Assembly (NCBI GenBank): GCA_020543525.1
Contig: JAHYIO010000001.1
Span: forward strand, 1,054,001-1,118,000
Direction of reading: 5' to 3'
Source: Coriolopsis trogii
Taxonomy: Eukaryota > Basidiomycota > Agaricomycetes > Polyporales > Polyporaceae
DNA length: 64,000 bases
This document shows positions 12,601 to 24,868 of the stretch, piece by piece. How positions within the stretch are numbered: the first letter of the stretch is position 1; every line of letters begins with the position of its first letter. A model generated the notes under the pieces. The model made no database searches. It saw only the letters and a list, made by a program, of their open reading frames with translations, and was not told the origin of the DNA. The position numbers and the translations under genes are program-made.

Positions 12601-13195
12601 CGTGATGCCGTCGGGAAGCGTGCGTGTGGACAACGACAACGGGCTGTTGACGACGGCGATGTGGGCGAACGTCTGGGAAGCGATGTCATCCAACCGCCTA
12701 CGGACCTCTGGCTTCAGCGTCGGCTTCGAAGAGGGTGAGTCCAGGATCTCGGACCGCGGGACCTTGATGGACGAACGGTTCTGGGAGCGTTCGTTCAGCT
12801 TTTGCTGCAGGGACAAGTGTATCCGAGCCATCGAGTAAGGGCAAGAAACGTACCGGGATGGGACACCCCTTGAGAAGCATACCCCTAGCGGACATGACCT
12901 GCTGGTACGCTCCCGAGACCTGGAAGTTCCACGCGCGACCCTGGTCGGCGGAGGAGAACGAGATGTGGACGGTGTGGAGGCTCATGGCCATCATGGCCAG
13001 TTTTTGAAGAGCGTCATAGTCGGTGGGCGACGCTCCCCCCTGAGGGTCACCGAGGCCGTTGGGAGGCGACTGGATCTGAGAGTAGGAGCTGGCACGGCGA
13101 AGCTCTGCGCGCGGGTGGAAATCAAGCGAATTGGTGGGAGAATGAGCGTGTCGCAGACGACGGGGATAAGTGAAAGATGTGGTGTAGATTTCCAT
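9687..13195 (-). CDS. Multi-KH-domain RNA-binding protein
   Basis: Ten exons (12854-13195, 12484-12804, 12151-12435, 11882-12091, 11606-11830, 11092-11550, 10844-11044, 10415-10796, 10159-10361, 9687-10106) give 1015 residues with all phases agreeing. I see at least five KH-type folds by their GXXG-like turns: AGRKRG near residue 238, VIGDNRV near 370, FISGKKNGKINKIM near 480, RIIGVGGRSIQRIMKKYG near 552 and LLGEKSIFIHDIE near 635. The order resembles vigilin/Scp160 and Bicaudal-C proteins, which bind mRNA and act in translation or localisation. The N-terminal about 60 residues and the C-terminal about 230 residues are low-complexity, rich in Ser, Pro and Gly. The start is the ATG before EIYTTSF; a long pyrimidine-rich leader precedes it. 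The KH class is clear, the exact orthology is not. Confidence 0.87.
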
Positions 13196-13669
13196 AGCCA
13201 GAGTCCTTTGTATGTGGATAGATGCGAGTGTAATACAGTGAGACGAGTGCGATTGCGGGTCGGGTGTTAGGGAGACAGAGGGTATGCGGGTGATGGGGGT
13301 ATGGACAAAGTGGTATCCTTGGAGGAGGGCCCCGCGCAGCCTCAAAGAGAAGAAGGAGGCTGGTTGTCGTCGAGAAAGAAGGACGAAAGCCGGAGAGAAC
13401 GTATAGGAGCCTGAGCGAGGAGAGGGGTGCGATGAAATATCCGCCAGAACCGCTCTCAGCGCCCTCGTCCACACAGCCGCCCACCGGCCCCGCCCGCCAG
13501 CGACATCCGCGCCCTCTCCTCCAAAATTTACCCAACCCTCTTCTCTCCGTTCTCTTCCGCTTCAAAATACGCATCATATAAGCATCGATCGCCTCCATTT
13601 CCGCTCGCAGCTCCCTGGCGTGAATTGTCTGCGATATTTCACTATGATGTACTACCGGTGGCTACACAT

Positions 13670-15375
13670 TCAGAGCGCATCAAACCCTTCCACCGGCTGC
13701 CACTCGTCGTCGATGCTTTCCAGGTCGAACAGCTTCGAGAAACACCGCAGCCCCGGTGTCGAGAAATGTTTGTAGGGGTTCGTCCGATCCAACGTCGCCC
13801 CGCAGCGGTAGCAGTAATGCTGCTTGCACCTGATGCACGTCATCTGTCGTGGCGGTAGTCGGTCAGCATTTTTGTCACAGGCCCAGAATCTCCGGAGCAA
13901 CGCACATGATTGCACCCCGAATGTTTCTCGACACGCAATTCGCACCCTGGACAAGGCGTCCCGGTGCTACGTTCCAGCCACTCCTGGAAAGCCCGTTCCT
14001 GCTCATATTCTTCGATAAGCTTCTTCAGCGTGCTGCGCCCGTACCGCAACTCCATTCTCTTCCGCTCCATGGACCCCTCTTCCAGGGCCATGTACTCGAG
14101 CAAGAGCGCCTTAGTTGTCGATATTGGGCAGTGTCCCACCGGTCCGTGCCTTAGGGGCAACGTTAAGCTTCACCGTTGCTCTTACACCAAAAAGCGTCGG
14201 CGACCTACCATGACCGTTTGCAGTATGCGCAAAACGAATACCCGCACCCCGAGCATGTCCGAAGTCGCTCCCAGGTCGAACCCTCCTCCACATCCGTCGG
14301 CTTTGGCACCGGCGTCTGACACAGCGGCATGGGACAGTGCACAAGTGTCGGATCTGAGGCACAACGTCAGCATCTCTGCCCTAACAATGCGTCATTGACA
14401 TACTCATACCTTTCTCGAGGGCTCTTTTCATACGCAACCACTTCCACCGGAGTACCTCCTCTTCGGTACACACCCGGCGTACCTCCTCCTCGGAGGCCTC
14501 CCGCTGCTCTTTGACGCATCCCGGGTCCGGACATCCCACACGCCCAACATCACCTTCTCGTATGCACAAGCCCCAGAAATCCTCCAGACAAGATCGACAG
14601 AAGACGTGCGAGCAAGCGAGCATAATGCACCGTGCGCCCTTTATTGACGTGAGGCACACTTCGCACTCGAACGAGTTTTGCGAGAATCGCATGGTTTGCG
14701 TCGTGTCGTTGTATCCCACTAGTGCCGGAAGGAGTAAGCTAGGTGTAGAGTGTAACAACCTGATGTTGCAATTAGCAACCAATGCAAGCGGAGGAGAGTG
14801 GCACATACCGGATGGTGCGTATACCCTCGTCAGTGGCCGTCAAGCCCAAGTCATCCAAGAAATCGCCGCTATGTATCCATTCCACCCATGTATACAGGAC
14901 GCCTTCTCCTTCCTCCCATTTCGCGAGTAACTTGTCGCCGAGAGCAAGTCCGTCTAGACGGAGCCACGAATGCATAGAATGTAATCTCCGGATTTGCGGT
15001 GGTACAAAGGGATATGCTGGCGGTAAATGAATATCCAACATGATGGGGGGTAGCGTGCTGAGCTCAATAGCCTTCAAGAATGTGCTGCTGGAGCTGGGCC
15101 CGGAGGAAGTCGACGCCTCGTGGGACAATGTGGCATTGTCGTGAACGAGAGCTATCCTTGTTGGTACGGGGAGGTCGACAGGGACTTCGAGGCGTATTGA
15201 GCCTATACTTGTCCCAGCGGACAGACAGTCCGGGTGGATCGACTGCGAGCTAGAGGTTAAGCAAACTCCCTGTGCTCACTGGGGACTACAAAGTACTCGC
15301 CTGGAGCACTTCCCATTCCTCCTGCTGCAACGCGGTGCATGTATCGAAATCATGCTCGTTCGTAGGTCCTTTCAT
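13670..15375 (-). CDS. RWD-domain RBR E3 ubiquitin ligase (RNF14/Itt1-like)
   Basis: Transfers ubiquitin through a RING-between-RING relay; RNF14 and yeast Itt1 are linked to translation and to stalled ribosomes. Six exons (15301-15375, 14809-15242, 14410-14759, 14209-14353, 13906-14149, 13670-13843) sum to 473 residues. Residues 1-150 form an RWD domain (LEVPVDLPVP, LPPAYPFVPP). RING1 is CEVCLTSIKG...CSHVFCRSC...CPDPGC. The in-between-RING zinc site has CSGCGYSFCAYCKRSWHG and GHCP. RING2 starts CPGC and has the catalytic Cys in SGCNHMTC, followed by CKQHYCYRCG. Intron 1 (15243-15300) begins with GC. The start ATG lies in MKGPTNEHD; the acidic EEWEVLQSIHPDC that follows is the normal RWD opening. 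The last residues carry no further domain. Confidence 0.92.
15243..15300 (-). other. GC-AG intron in the RBR ligase gene
   Basis: Donor CAG|GCGAGT, acceptor CTCGCAG on the - strand. Using the GT a few bases downstream would break the RWD frame, whereas the GC donor gives EVLQ|SIHPDC. It is the second GC-AG intron in this window. Confidence 0.75.
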
Positions 15376-16272
15376 GATGGCGGCAATGGATGTAAAGCTG
15401 AAGAGCAAGAGGAATAGATCTTGCCACCCGGAGTTCTGGTGTGGTACTACCTAGTAGTAAAGAGTTCGCAGCAGCAGTTTTGATAGAATGCGGCTGAGTC
15501 AGACCGGTCGGGTTAAGGCTACTTCGGTGGTGCCGATTCCTCTCCTGTCTCGTTAGCCGTGCACATAGGGGAACACGATGCAACAAGATATTCGAGAACA
15601 CAGACGACGTAGATATCGTTAGGGCGGCATAGGAGAGTCAGGGCGAAGTTCAAGCATCTGTCCGGATGCCATGTCCCAGGTATCATGACGTGCTGCCGCC
15701 CAATCGCTTCCATTATGCCGATGCGGCTTGTCACGCGTCACAGCGGGACGCCCGCGATAATAAACCTCGGCATGGTGGCAAGGATCCCCTCGGATTGGTC
15801 GCTGCCTACTAGTGAGCACATCCTGCACACGCTATATAGATACGGGGCTCCGCACAATGCCAGGCCCGCCTTCTATCACTCCCCATGAGAAACATCCCTA
15901 CGTACTAAGGAGCCGAATGAGCCAACAACTGGGCTTGCGGACGAATAGCAAGCCCATCCTGTCCTGGACAAAGTTGCGGACAGACCCTCGCACTTTCACG
16001 AGCAGAACGGTCTACGGACCGCAATGAGGAGTCTGAGTGAGAAGGAGTGCAGTAGAGGTACTGTGTCATTGTTAGAATTACAGCTATGTCCGTACATAAT
16101 TGAATGCCCATCATGATGGATACTGAAACAAGAATGAATGGTCCCTGGATACAACGCCATAAAACCCAAAGAATACCGAGACCAGAATCCCTGCCGAGAT
16201 GAATGAATTCGAGTTGCAACTACACTGAGGTGACGGATAGCGAGAAACGACGATTACTTGGCCGGCGCCGGC
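15376..16272. other. Intergenic, no gene seen
   Basis: Upstream of the RBR gene and downstream of the small orphan on the same strand. Open frames are at most about 100 codons and show no motif; one on the - strand (15905-16219) is partly hydrophobic but has no supporting splice pattern. Confidence 0.5.
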
Positions 16273-16819
16273 TCAGCCAATACGAGGACATTTTTCTAGT
16301 CGGGAGAGGGCACCCTGATTGACATGGGCTCGTCAGACGTCGTGGCGCAGACTCGGGCTGCTCGGGCGTACCTGTGGTAGCAGCATGGCGTCCTCTAGGC
16401 TGCGGACGATGATCGTTGCCCAATCATGGCAGTTTGAGCTGCCCGGCCCGCGTTTGCGGTTGTGCGTGTTGACGAGCTCAGCAGCGGTATCGCTGTAGGC
16501 CTCGAGGGAACAGAGGACGCCATCATTGACCTCCCCGAGAAGGATCTTCCCGCCGTAGGCGCCTGAGGGATGGTTGCTAGTCAAGTGGACTCGTCGGATG
16601 ACCCGGGACTGATAGCGTCCGGTATAATCCGCTGCGACCTGAGTGAAGGAGGTCAGTCCAGCCCAGACGATACGTCGGATGGTACACAAGGAGCAGACTG
16701 ACCTCGTACACTGTCGCATAGGCGCGATCGTGAGGCTCGTAGCTCACGGCGAGTGTCCAATGCTTCGGATCGGACCTAGTGGCAGCATTATACCAGACGA
16801 GCCAGAGGTACGCGGTCAT
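16273..16819 (-). CDS. Small orphan protein with an NCHDW motif
   Basis: Three exons (16703-16819, 16372-16638, 16273-16314) with canonical introns give 141 residues. It opens MTAYLWLVWYNAATRSDPKH, then WTLAVSYEP, and later has SYRVIRR-like basic residues, LLGEVNDGVL and SSNCHDWATIIVRSLEDAML. A beta-rich start with a WTL core followed by an Asn-Cys-x-Asp-Trp helix is reminiscent of small uncharacterised fungal proteins in which a Cys-containing helix follows a beta-sheet; a cysteine-peptidase-like fold is possible but unproven, since no matching catalytic His can be assigned with confidence (candidates: KHW, SNHP). The gene is divergent from URB2 with 643 bases between starts. Function unknown. 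Confidence 0.68.
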
Positions 16820-17462
16820 ACTGGAATATTCGGCGAACGCGTAAGGCCTGAGACGGGATGGGAAGGAAGGAGATATGGCAGGCAGGACTCACGAAGGGTA
16901 CGGCCGGATTGCGCGGATATATGTAGTTGTGTGAAGCGGGTCCGGACGTTCTTTCCGTGTTCTGTGGACAACGGTTATGGTTTCTCTGCTGCGACATGGG
17001 AAAGGGAGTTGACTAGCTTTGGACGGAAGCCGCTGATGTTGGACGTGAGGGAAGGAGCGAGGGGAGGGACATGGGCGTGAGCAGGCATCGGCAAGCGGGA
17101 GTTGGGCATATATGGCGACAAGAGCGGCAGGTCTCTCAATCAGAACGCGAAGAAGCACCTCCAGCAGATACACGCTGCCAGGCCGAGCGCATCTGGAGCG
17201 GTCAAGAAGGAAATCCAGCCTACAACCCTCTTAGACGCCCCCCTGGGCAGCCAAGCCACGTGCACAGATATTCCCCGTTTTGGAAACCGAACGCTAAACT
17301 TTCTCTAGCCGACGCGTGACTGCAGGACGCGCCTGTAGCAGACCTCTCGTTCACCCTCATGAACGGATTCCTGGACTGCCTGCGCTGAACGCCGCGCTCT
17401 TGGGCTCACCTAGACTGCACTTCACTGTCTTCTCGCTGTGCTCTCTGTCGCGGATCCCAGGA
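16820..17462. promoter_or_regulatory. Divergent promoter region between the orphan and URB2
   Basis: No coding model fits. The two flanking genes are transcribed away from it. I see no clear TATA box; the bases just before 17463 are C/T-rich. Confidence 0.45.
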
Positions 17463-20400
17463 ATGCAGAGTCCACACACTGCGCAGGACTTCATTCGGGC
17501 TCTGAAGGCTTCCTCCGATCCCCCTCATCCTGGAGGGCCCTTGAAGATTGAGATTGCGCGGAAAGCATGGGACGACGCGGACCTCTATGTTCCTAACAAA
17601 GCGGAGGCGCTCGTGGATTGGATTCTTTCCCGTCTGCTCAAAGACAAGAGTAAACCACCGTACGCCCTTCTCCACTACTTGCTCAAATGCAAATTAAACC
17701 TGCTATTGCAGAAGCGAAAACCCTGTCTGCGATCCCCGTTACTGGCAGCTTCTGGCAGATATTCTTACGAACACATCCTCCGCGAGCAGCGTGGATCATG
17801 GACGTGCATTGCGGACATGGTTAGTTCCTATGCTCAGCCGCATCCCCATCGCGCCCATAGTCCTCTCCTACCTCGAATTGCTCTCTAAAGCCGACCATCT
17901 TGATACTGCTCTCTCGAAACTCGTGTTTCGGTGCATTTCCATTCTGTGGCCCCTGGCTGTGCCCAAAGTCAACCCCGAAACGTTGCTAGAGTGCTTCGGC
18001 GCAGTCATCCAGTTGGGTGTTAGCATGTCGCCGGATGCTCCACCCACATCATGCGACAGGCTGCGTGCTCTCGGAGACCTACGCGCACTGTCAGCGATCG
18101 TCTCCTGCTATCGGACATCCTTGTCAAACTCGGCGGCGAAAAAGAAGGTGCGCTCAAGGTCCCTTCTATGCCCGGACAGGGTCTCTAACTCGTGGTGATA
18201 CCTGTTACCAGCTTTATGCTGTCTTTCTCAAGCGGTACATGCCATGCTGGTTGTGTCTGGTGGCGTGTGGATGCGACACCCACGACGGTAACTTGGCATC
18301 GTTCGTGTCTTCCGTTTATGACGCCGGCATCGACACCATGTTTGGTCTCGATATAATCAAACATCCGGCGGATCACAAGCACGACACGGCTCTGTCGGAT
18401 GCCCTCCTTGAGGCAGCATCGAAGACGTATACCGGGAGTCTGCTCCGATGTCTTCCCCGTCTCTTTGACTCTTACGTCGCCAACATCAAACGCTATAAGA
18501 GCGCGCTTTTCAGCCAGGGATCCAATCAAGCACCAGGCCATATTACCGAGCAACTGCAACGTGCCGCCATGACGTTTCTTGCATCGTGTACGACCCTAGC
18601 GCGCTCGCAATCGGGTGACCTTTCCTGGAGATGCCGTGTCCAATTGCTGCAGGTTGTCCAGAAGGAAAACCTGCTGAGTCCAACGGATGACGATGGAAAG
18701 GCTCTTCTGAGAGAGGACGGCCACTTGGCCGTGGAAATGCTTGGAAATGCTTCGGATGGTTCGTGCCTACCACTGTCTGTACTGATCGCACAGTACTCAA
18801 TACCAATGCCATCAGAATCTCATGCTAGCCTCATCGATAGTGCTGTGACTGTGCTAGCGACACTCACGCGCATAGACTACGATCTTATGGTCCCTTCTTT
18901 TGCAGTCATATTTCCGAGGTTGTCAGCGGTAAGGATACACATCTGTGAAGGAACCTTATCTCTCATCCACCGTTCGTCTAGATTTCTAGCGTTGTAACCC
19001 CGGCATCTGACTACCTAAAGCTACTTCTGGAATATGAGTCCAAGACCAGGAACCTCCCTTCCACGATCCGGCACATCTCCGATGCCTTCGCTGTTCAACA
19101 CCTCCGGGGGATCCCAGGCGGACCCGATATGGTGTATCATGCTACATCCGCCGGTCCCTTGACTAGTCTTCCCTTCCAGGACGAACTCTCTAGAGCCGTG
19201 CTTGGCTTCCTCACCCCCGGGCAAGTCCTCGACACCATACGCGATGTCTCCTCAAACCTCAAAGACGCCTATGCGCGTGTGCTTGAACACGACGAGAAGC
19301 GGCTAGCCGACCGCGGGGACGGTCCGAGAAAGAAGCGGAAGAAAGACAAGAAGGACACGCTGCACCCTCCGGGGGACCGCTCGGAGCTTGAGTACTATGC
19401 CGTCTCGTTCGGGCAGCGAGCGCGAACGCTGGTAGTGGTCCTCCGGTCGTTGCCGTTGCACACGCTCACGGACGCCTTGCGCCTCGAGGCTGAGCGGATG
19501 GTTGGTGAGGTGTACTCCGAGGTCGCGGTACGACCGCTTGTGGATGGGTTTGCGACGCCGGAACGACGAGAGTCGCGCGCTTGGCAGCTGGTCGTGACGG
19601 GGGCCCTTCGTCTTCATTATGGATTGGCTCGCGCACCTGGTCTGTCCTTGGCCGTCGCCCTCGATGATGATCTGTCGTCGGCCATGCTGGCATGTGTGTC
19701 GTCTGAGGGCACTATGCCTGAGTTGTCTGTTGAGATAGTAAGTCTTATGGCGCTCGTAACTGGTAGACGCTCATGCACGGCCAGATTCGAACATTGTTGT
19801 ACCAATGCCATATCGGCGCGCTCGAGTCAGAGACGGTGTTGGACGAGCTGCTAGCCTACCTAGAAGTGAACCTCACCCCGGACTACGTATCATGGAAAGG
19901 CAAAACCCACGTTCTGGAGGACCATCATTTGGGTGGTGTTGCAATGCTGCACATGTTGCTCGATAGGTGGCTACCAAGTTTCGAGTGAGCTCCCTGCACA
20001 CTTCGATGGTGAACTGCGACTGACGCCACCTCTAGCGCGTGGGCGACACCCAAGCAATTACAACGGCTCACAAGAATACTGGTCAATGCGAGCCCCCAAC
20101 GTGACCTTTCGCAAGTCAAATCCGGCTTGACGATACAAGACCTGCTGGCCAGGATGCTGCACAATGCCGAATTCTGGGAGTTGCTTCACCTTCGAGGTAA
20201 GTCTAGATCGCAGGCGCCAATTGCATGGTATGCTTATCCGAGATGTCCGTAACGTAAGATACATTTCTTGCTCGGTTGCAAGACCAGACCTCGTCATTAG
20301 AGGGCGTCGACTTGTCAGAGGTGCTATCCTATATGGACGAAGACTCTCCGAGCCCAAAGGCACATGGTCTTGTCCAAGTACTGCCTGTATATGCGATCTT

Positions 20401-22577
20401 ACTCGTAACTCCACCCGAGTACCTACCACGCGCCATGCATGTCGAGTTCCTTAAACGGGGATTCACGGCTGACTGCCTTGCATCGAGAGAGCTACGCTCA
20501 GGCAAGACGTCCAAGGTAACCGAGGATGACCTCGTGGTCATCCGAGACGTGCTATGCCGTATCATTGCTTACCTGGGGTCAGTAGAGAACCTCGTAAGTG
20601 TACGACCGTGAAGATATGTGACCGCATACTCACAAGCAGAACAGCTCGATGATGCGTTTATGGATTACCTCCTCGAACAAAATGCACACAGCCCAGCACT
20701 CGTGGCCACCACAATGAACCTCCTCGATATTTACCAAGGGTGCGCCTCGCTGGCCCCCAATAACGGTGTTTCTAAACTGAGCCGTTCATCAACAGGTCTT
20801 TGATTCGGACGGGAAAGAGAGGCGAGTCTGGAACGATGGCCGAGCTTGTCAAACGATATATCAAGGCCTATGATCAAAAGTCCGAAATTGCCATACGCGC
20901 ATCTCTCCTGTTCATCGATGCTCTGGTGCAGATCTTATCATCGTCCAAGTAAGTCTATGCATCGCGTGCGCACAAAGACATGCTAACTACAAGACAGTCT
21001 GTCGCAGCAGGTTACAATTTCTCTGCACGAATTGCGCGAAGGCATGCTCGTGTTCAGCAAGCCGCAGCTCGCACCAGACGTACTCGTGCAAGACGCTCCG
21101 ATCGACAGCCTCGCCTTGGACGTTTGGTATCATGTGCAAGTTCTCTCGCGGTGGCTGAAAGACCAGGGTACGCTCGCGTGACCCATGTAACAGCGGAGCC
21201 TGACCAACATATTCCAGACCAACCTTTACCTGCTATCGGTAGGCAGCTTACTGGCAGGCTGCTGAGGTGGAGAGGTGGGAAGGATGCCCTCGAGGCGCTT
21301 GCACCTATCGTGCTGTCGATCCTGATGAGCGAGCTGCAAAGCGGCGACGAAGCCTCCGATATGCAATCCGCAGAGTACATGATTGTAGCCTACATCTCAT
21401 TAGGTCGTCTCTGCACCGCCAATGGTGCGTTTTTGCGTGAAGTCCTGTTGCTTGAACGCTGACACTCTAACTTCCGTTGCAAGGCATGACGTCTTTGGAG
21501 TCTCGGATTAGTAGCGCATGGCGCACCTTGCCCGTTGAGACCTTCTCGCAATTGTTGGATCTTGTGTACGAATCCCTTCCGCTACACAAAGGTCTAGCAG
21601 TCGAAGACATCTCAAACCTTATCCGGTTCTCTACTGTCATCCTGCACGATGCCCCCGAAGGTGAATTGCGAATGTCCTTCCATATGTCACACAGCTCACA
21701 TAGGGTTTCACAGGCACCTCCAAAACATCTCAAGCGCACGCGACTCGGTGCTTACACCTCTTCGCTGATGTACAATCCTTCACCACGATCCCTGTACTCC
21801 GCAGCGAGGTCCTGAACTTCCTTGTGCGACAGTGCAGCGACAAAGTACGTTCCCTCGCATCCCAGCACTCATCCCTGCAACAAATACTGACCCGGCTGTC
21901 AGCCCGCCACTCTCCGCTTCGTAGACCTCTCCAGTCTCTGGTCCATCCTCCGCGCCCTCCTCTCAGGCTCCCAAGAGCACGAACACTCAACGGACCCTTC
22001 CGTCTTCCACGGCGTCGTGAGCGTGCTCAACGCGCTCGTCCGCCTCCGCCGGGACCTAATCCTGAACACCCTCCCGCACCTCGGCTTCGTCCTGCGCGCG
22101 CTCGTCCGCTGCCTCCGCAGTGTGCGCCCGCAGCTGGGCGGAAAGCAGCGCCGGCTCGTCATGGACGCCCTGCCACGATGGATTGCGCCGACAGAGCCGC
22201 TGGGGGCGCAGGAGAGCAAGGCGCTCGCCCGTTTGCTCACGACGCTGACGACGAAGACGATGATGCGCGTGCACGGACCGGGACCGGGACAAGGGCAGGC
22301 AGCGGAGGGGCAGAAACCCGAATCGCTCGTGCGCCCGTTCTCGAAGCACGCCGCGTACGTGCTCACGGCGTACATCGAGCTCGTGAATGACCCGCTCTGC
22401 GTGCTGTCGCTCGGGGTGAGGCGGGAGCTCCTGCCGGGGCTGTTTGCGCTGTGTGACATGCTCGGGGAGCATAATCGGGATGCGATGATGGTTTCTGCGC
22501 TGGATGCGGGCGGGAAGGCGACGATGAAGGCGCTGTGGAGGGAGTACGAGAAACAGCGGTACGTCGGGAAGGGCTGA
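17463..22577 (+). CDS. URB2: Ribosome biogenesis protein Urb2/Npa2
   Basis: Nucleolar helical-repeat protein needed for early 60S assembly and 27S pre-rRNA processing; partner of Npa1 and Dbp6 in yeast. The gene model is long (about 1500 residues) with many introns. Supported joins: 17463-17659, 17712-18147, 18212 to about 18929, and about 18983 to 19738; exons between about 19790 and 22020 are only partly fixed. The N-terminus reads AQDFIRALKASSDPPHPGG, followed by RYWQLLADILT; a middle part has LPRLFDSYVANIKRYKSALF. A basic RKKRKKDKKD stretch near 19330 is a likely nuclear/nucleolar signal. The C-terminus is the diagnostic Urb2 domain: FSKHAAYVLTAYIELVNDP, RRELLPGLFALCDMLGEHNR, then SALDAGGKATMKALWREYEK and a final RYVGKG. 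Mostly alpha-helical elsewhere, as in the family. Confidence 0.9.
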
Positions 22578-22747
22578 TGGCACAATGCACATCTACTGCC
22601 TGTCTATATCAAAAATTGCAAGAGATACATCTTGTGCTATGTCTGCTGCTGCTGCTGCTACCGTGAATCAAGATACTGATCGAACATCGTACTCAAATAC
22701 CGCAAGAGAAACCCATGCCTGTGCACCCTGCCACTCGATGCGCCTGT

Positions 22748-24519
22748 CTATTGCTTCTTTGCTTTCACGTACACATTGCTGTATGGCCGGCCGTTCGGAT
22801 AAGATTTCTTCTCAGGTGGGACAAAGCCCGCGGCCTTCTTCTCCTCAGCCAGTTGACGGATGACCGTCAAGAGGTCCTCGACAGCTTGCGGTGACGTCTG
22901 GATGTGCACAACAAGCCGCGAGCCGCCCAGGGCGATCGGGTCCGGCAGGGCGGCGGCACGCTCGATGATCTCTGCGTAGCTGACACCGACCGTCGAGGGA
23001 TCGAAGAAGACCTGCAGGGACGACAACGGTCATTGAGGCGACGGCGAGTTCAGAAGGTGAACCAGCGTATACGTACCATGCACGTCTCGGCCCGGCTCGT
23101 GATATCGACACCGATCTCCTCAAGGCCTGCCTCCAGCTTGCGCGTGAGCGCGTGGACAGAGGGCAGGAGGGGGAAGTTGTGCGTGAGAGCGTACGCCGCG
23201 GCGCCAGCCATGAAACCAGTCTGGCGCATGCCGCCGCCGAACATCTTCCTGAACCAGCGCGCTTTCGCGATATAGTCCTTGGGACCGACCAGGCATGAGC
23301 CGATTGGTGCGCCTGTCCAAATGTTGTCCGTGAGTGAGTGCAGACTGGCACGAGGCGGAGGGGACGTACCGAGACCCTTGCTGAGACACAAGCTGACGCT
23401 GTCGAAGGGCGCGAGGAGCTCGTCTAATGACGTGCCGGTCTCGGCGGCGACGTGCCAAATGCGGGCGCCGTCCAGGTGCATCATGAGGCCATTCTTGTGC
23501 GCAAATTCTGAGATACGGACAATCTCGTCCTGTGGGAAGATGGTCCCGTTGAGAGTATTCTCCAACGAGATGACCTTCGTCGGACAGCTGTTTGTAGGTG
23601 AGTGAGTGATATGGGAAAGCTTCCATACGATGCCGCCTCACCTGTGAATCTCTTGGCCGAGGACAACGTTCTCCTCGACGTCCTCAAGAGTAATATGATG
23701 ACCTGTAGTATATATGAGACTCGTTTCGATAGATTCAATTCGAAACGCTTCGCGTTGCATTACCGTTGGAGGGAACGACCATCTGGGCGTGTGCCCCAGA
23801 GTGGAAAGCGAGGCCGCCAGCCTCATACCTGGGAGCCGCGTCAGATAAAAACGTAGCATAAGACACGACGGAGCTGTACCGTACAATGTGCGAACGATGG
23901 TCGCACAACACTGAATATGGGGGCTGCTGGAGATGTGTCCTCAGAGCGATCTGATTGGACATAGTCCCGGAAGGGACAAACATGCCAGCCTCTTTGCCAG
24001 TAATCTTTGCAATATGTGCCTCGAGAGCCTTTGTGCAAGGTTCATGGTAGACATCGTCGCCCACGGACGCCTTGGCGGCGTAGACATACATCTCGGGGGT
24101 GGGCACTAGCCATGACCCAAACGTGAGACATGCCCGCGCCACGAAGGTGATCAGTAAGTGTCTGACCTGTGATGGTATCGGCTAATGGGAACCGCGAAGG
24201 TCAGTAACGTAACGGAGCGTTCGAGCAGAAGCTGTCCTACATATGAAGCTTCTGGAGACCTCCTTCATGCCTCGCTTGGTGTCCTAGCAAAGCCTAGCTT
24301 GATAACGCGTTGACGTTCCTGCGGAAATAAGCGACTGACCTCATCCTGAGTCAAAGTGAAGATGTCGACCTTGACTTGTTCGGCGACTCGGGTGCGTGCA
24401 GCGTCTAATTCAGCAGACATGACAGGTTTGAAGGTGCGTTTGGGAGGGAGGGTTCGCGGGAGCTTGGAGGAGATGGCGACAGCAGGGAAGAAAGGACGGG
24501 CAAAGGCGATACGAGTCAT
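22748..24519 (-). CDS. GLY1: L-threonine aldolase with predicted mitochondrial leader
   Basis: PLP enzyme that splits L-threonine or allo-threonine into glycine and acetaldehyde. Nine exons (24340-24519, 24241-24283, 24167-24181, 23880-24105, 23764-23828, 23642-23702, 23370-23587, 23077-23312, 22748-23011) sum to 435 residues. The core starts SRSFISDTITVPTPEM, then GDDVYHEPCTKALE and GKEAGMFVPSGTMSNQ. The PLP aspartate is in MMHLDGARIWH and the Schiff-base lysine in LSKGLGAPIGS. Exon 3 is only 15 bases; without it the conserved DTIT is lost. The first about 35 residues (basic, no acidic residues, FARPFFPAVAISSKLPR) look like a mitochondrial targeting peptide, which yeast Gly1 lacks; an internal Met (MSAELDAARTR) could give a cytosolic form. 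Convergent with URB2, 170 bases away. Confidence 0.93.
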
Positions 24520-24868
24520 GGGAGCTGAGAGTCACAGGGGAGAAGTAAAGAAATTGTTCGCAGTCTATTCTAGCTCCGGCCGCATTTCGATTATATGGCC
24601 AGTGCGCATGGGCATGGGGAAGAACCCTGAGCAACTTGCTGACTCGTACTCACCCAAAAACTCAAAAAAGCGCGAGATTAGATTGTCGCCCAGGCACGTG
24701 CCCCTGCTGTGCTTGGTCTCGATCAGCCGCTCGTCCTCGTTGGCCGGCGCCTGGAGGGCTCTTGCCCGCACGCTCTCTTGCCGCGTCCGTCTCCTTCTCC
24801 TCGTCTTCTCTCTGGGTCCACTCGGTCTCTCTATCTTGTACATCAGTGTCTCAACTCTCTAGATCAAC

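Noticed and set aside
21899..22592. Antisense frames of up to 228 codons opposite the URB2 C-terminus
   Set aside because: The sense strand encodes the diagnostic Urb2 domain; the antisense frames are Arg- and Ser-rich artefacts of GC-rich codons.
24198..24271. Apparent frameshift or stop before DTIT in threonine aldolase
   Set aside because: Explained by a 59-base intron (GTAGGA...CATTAG) that joins SRSFI to SDTIT in frame; the gene is intact.
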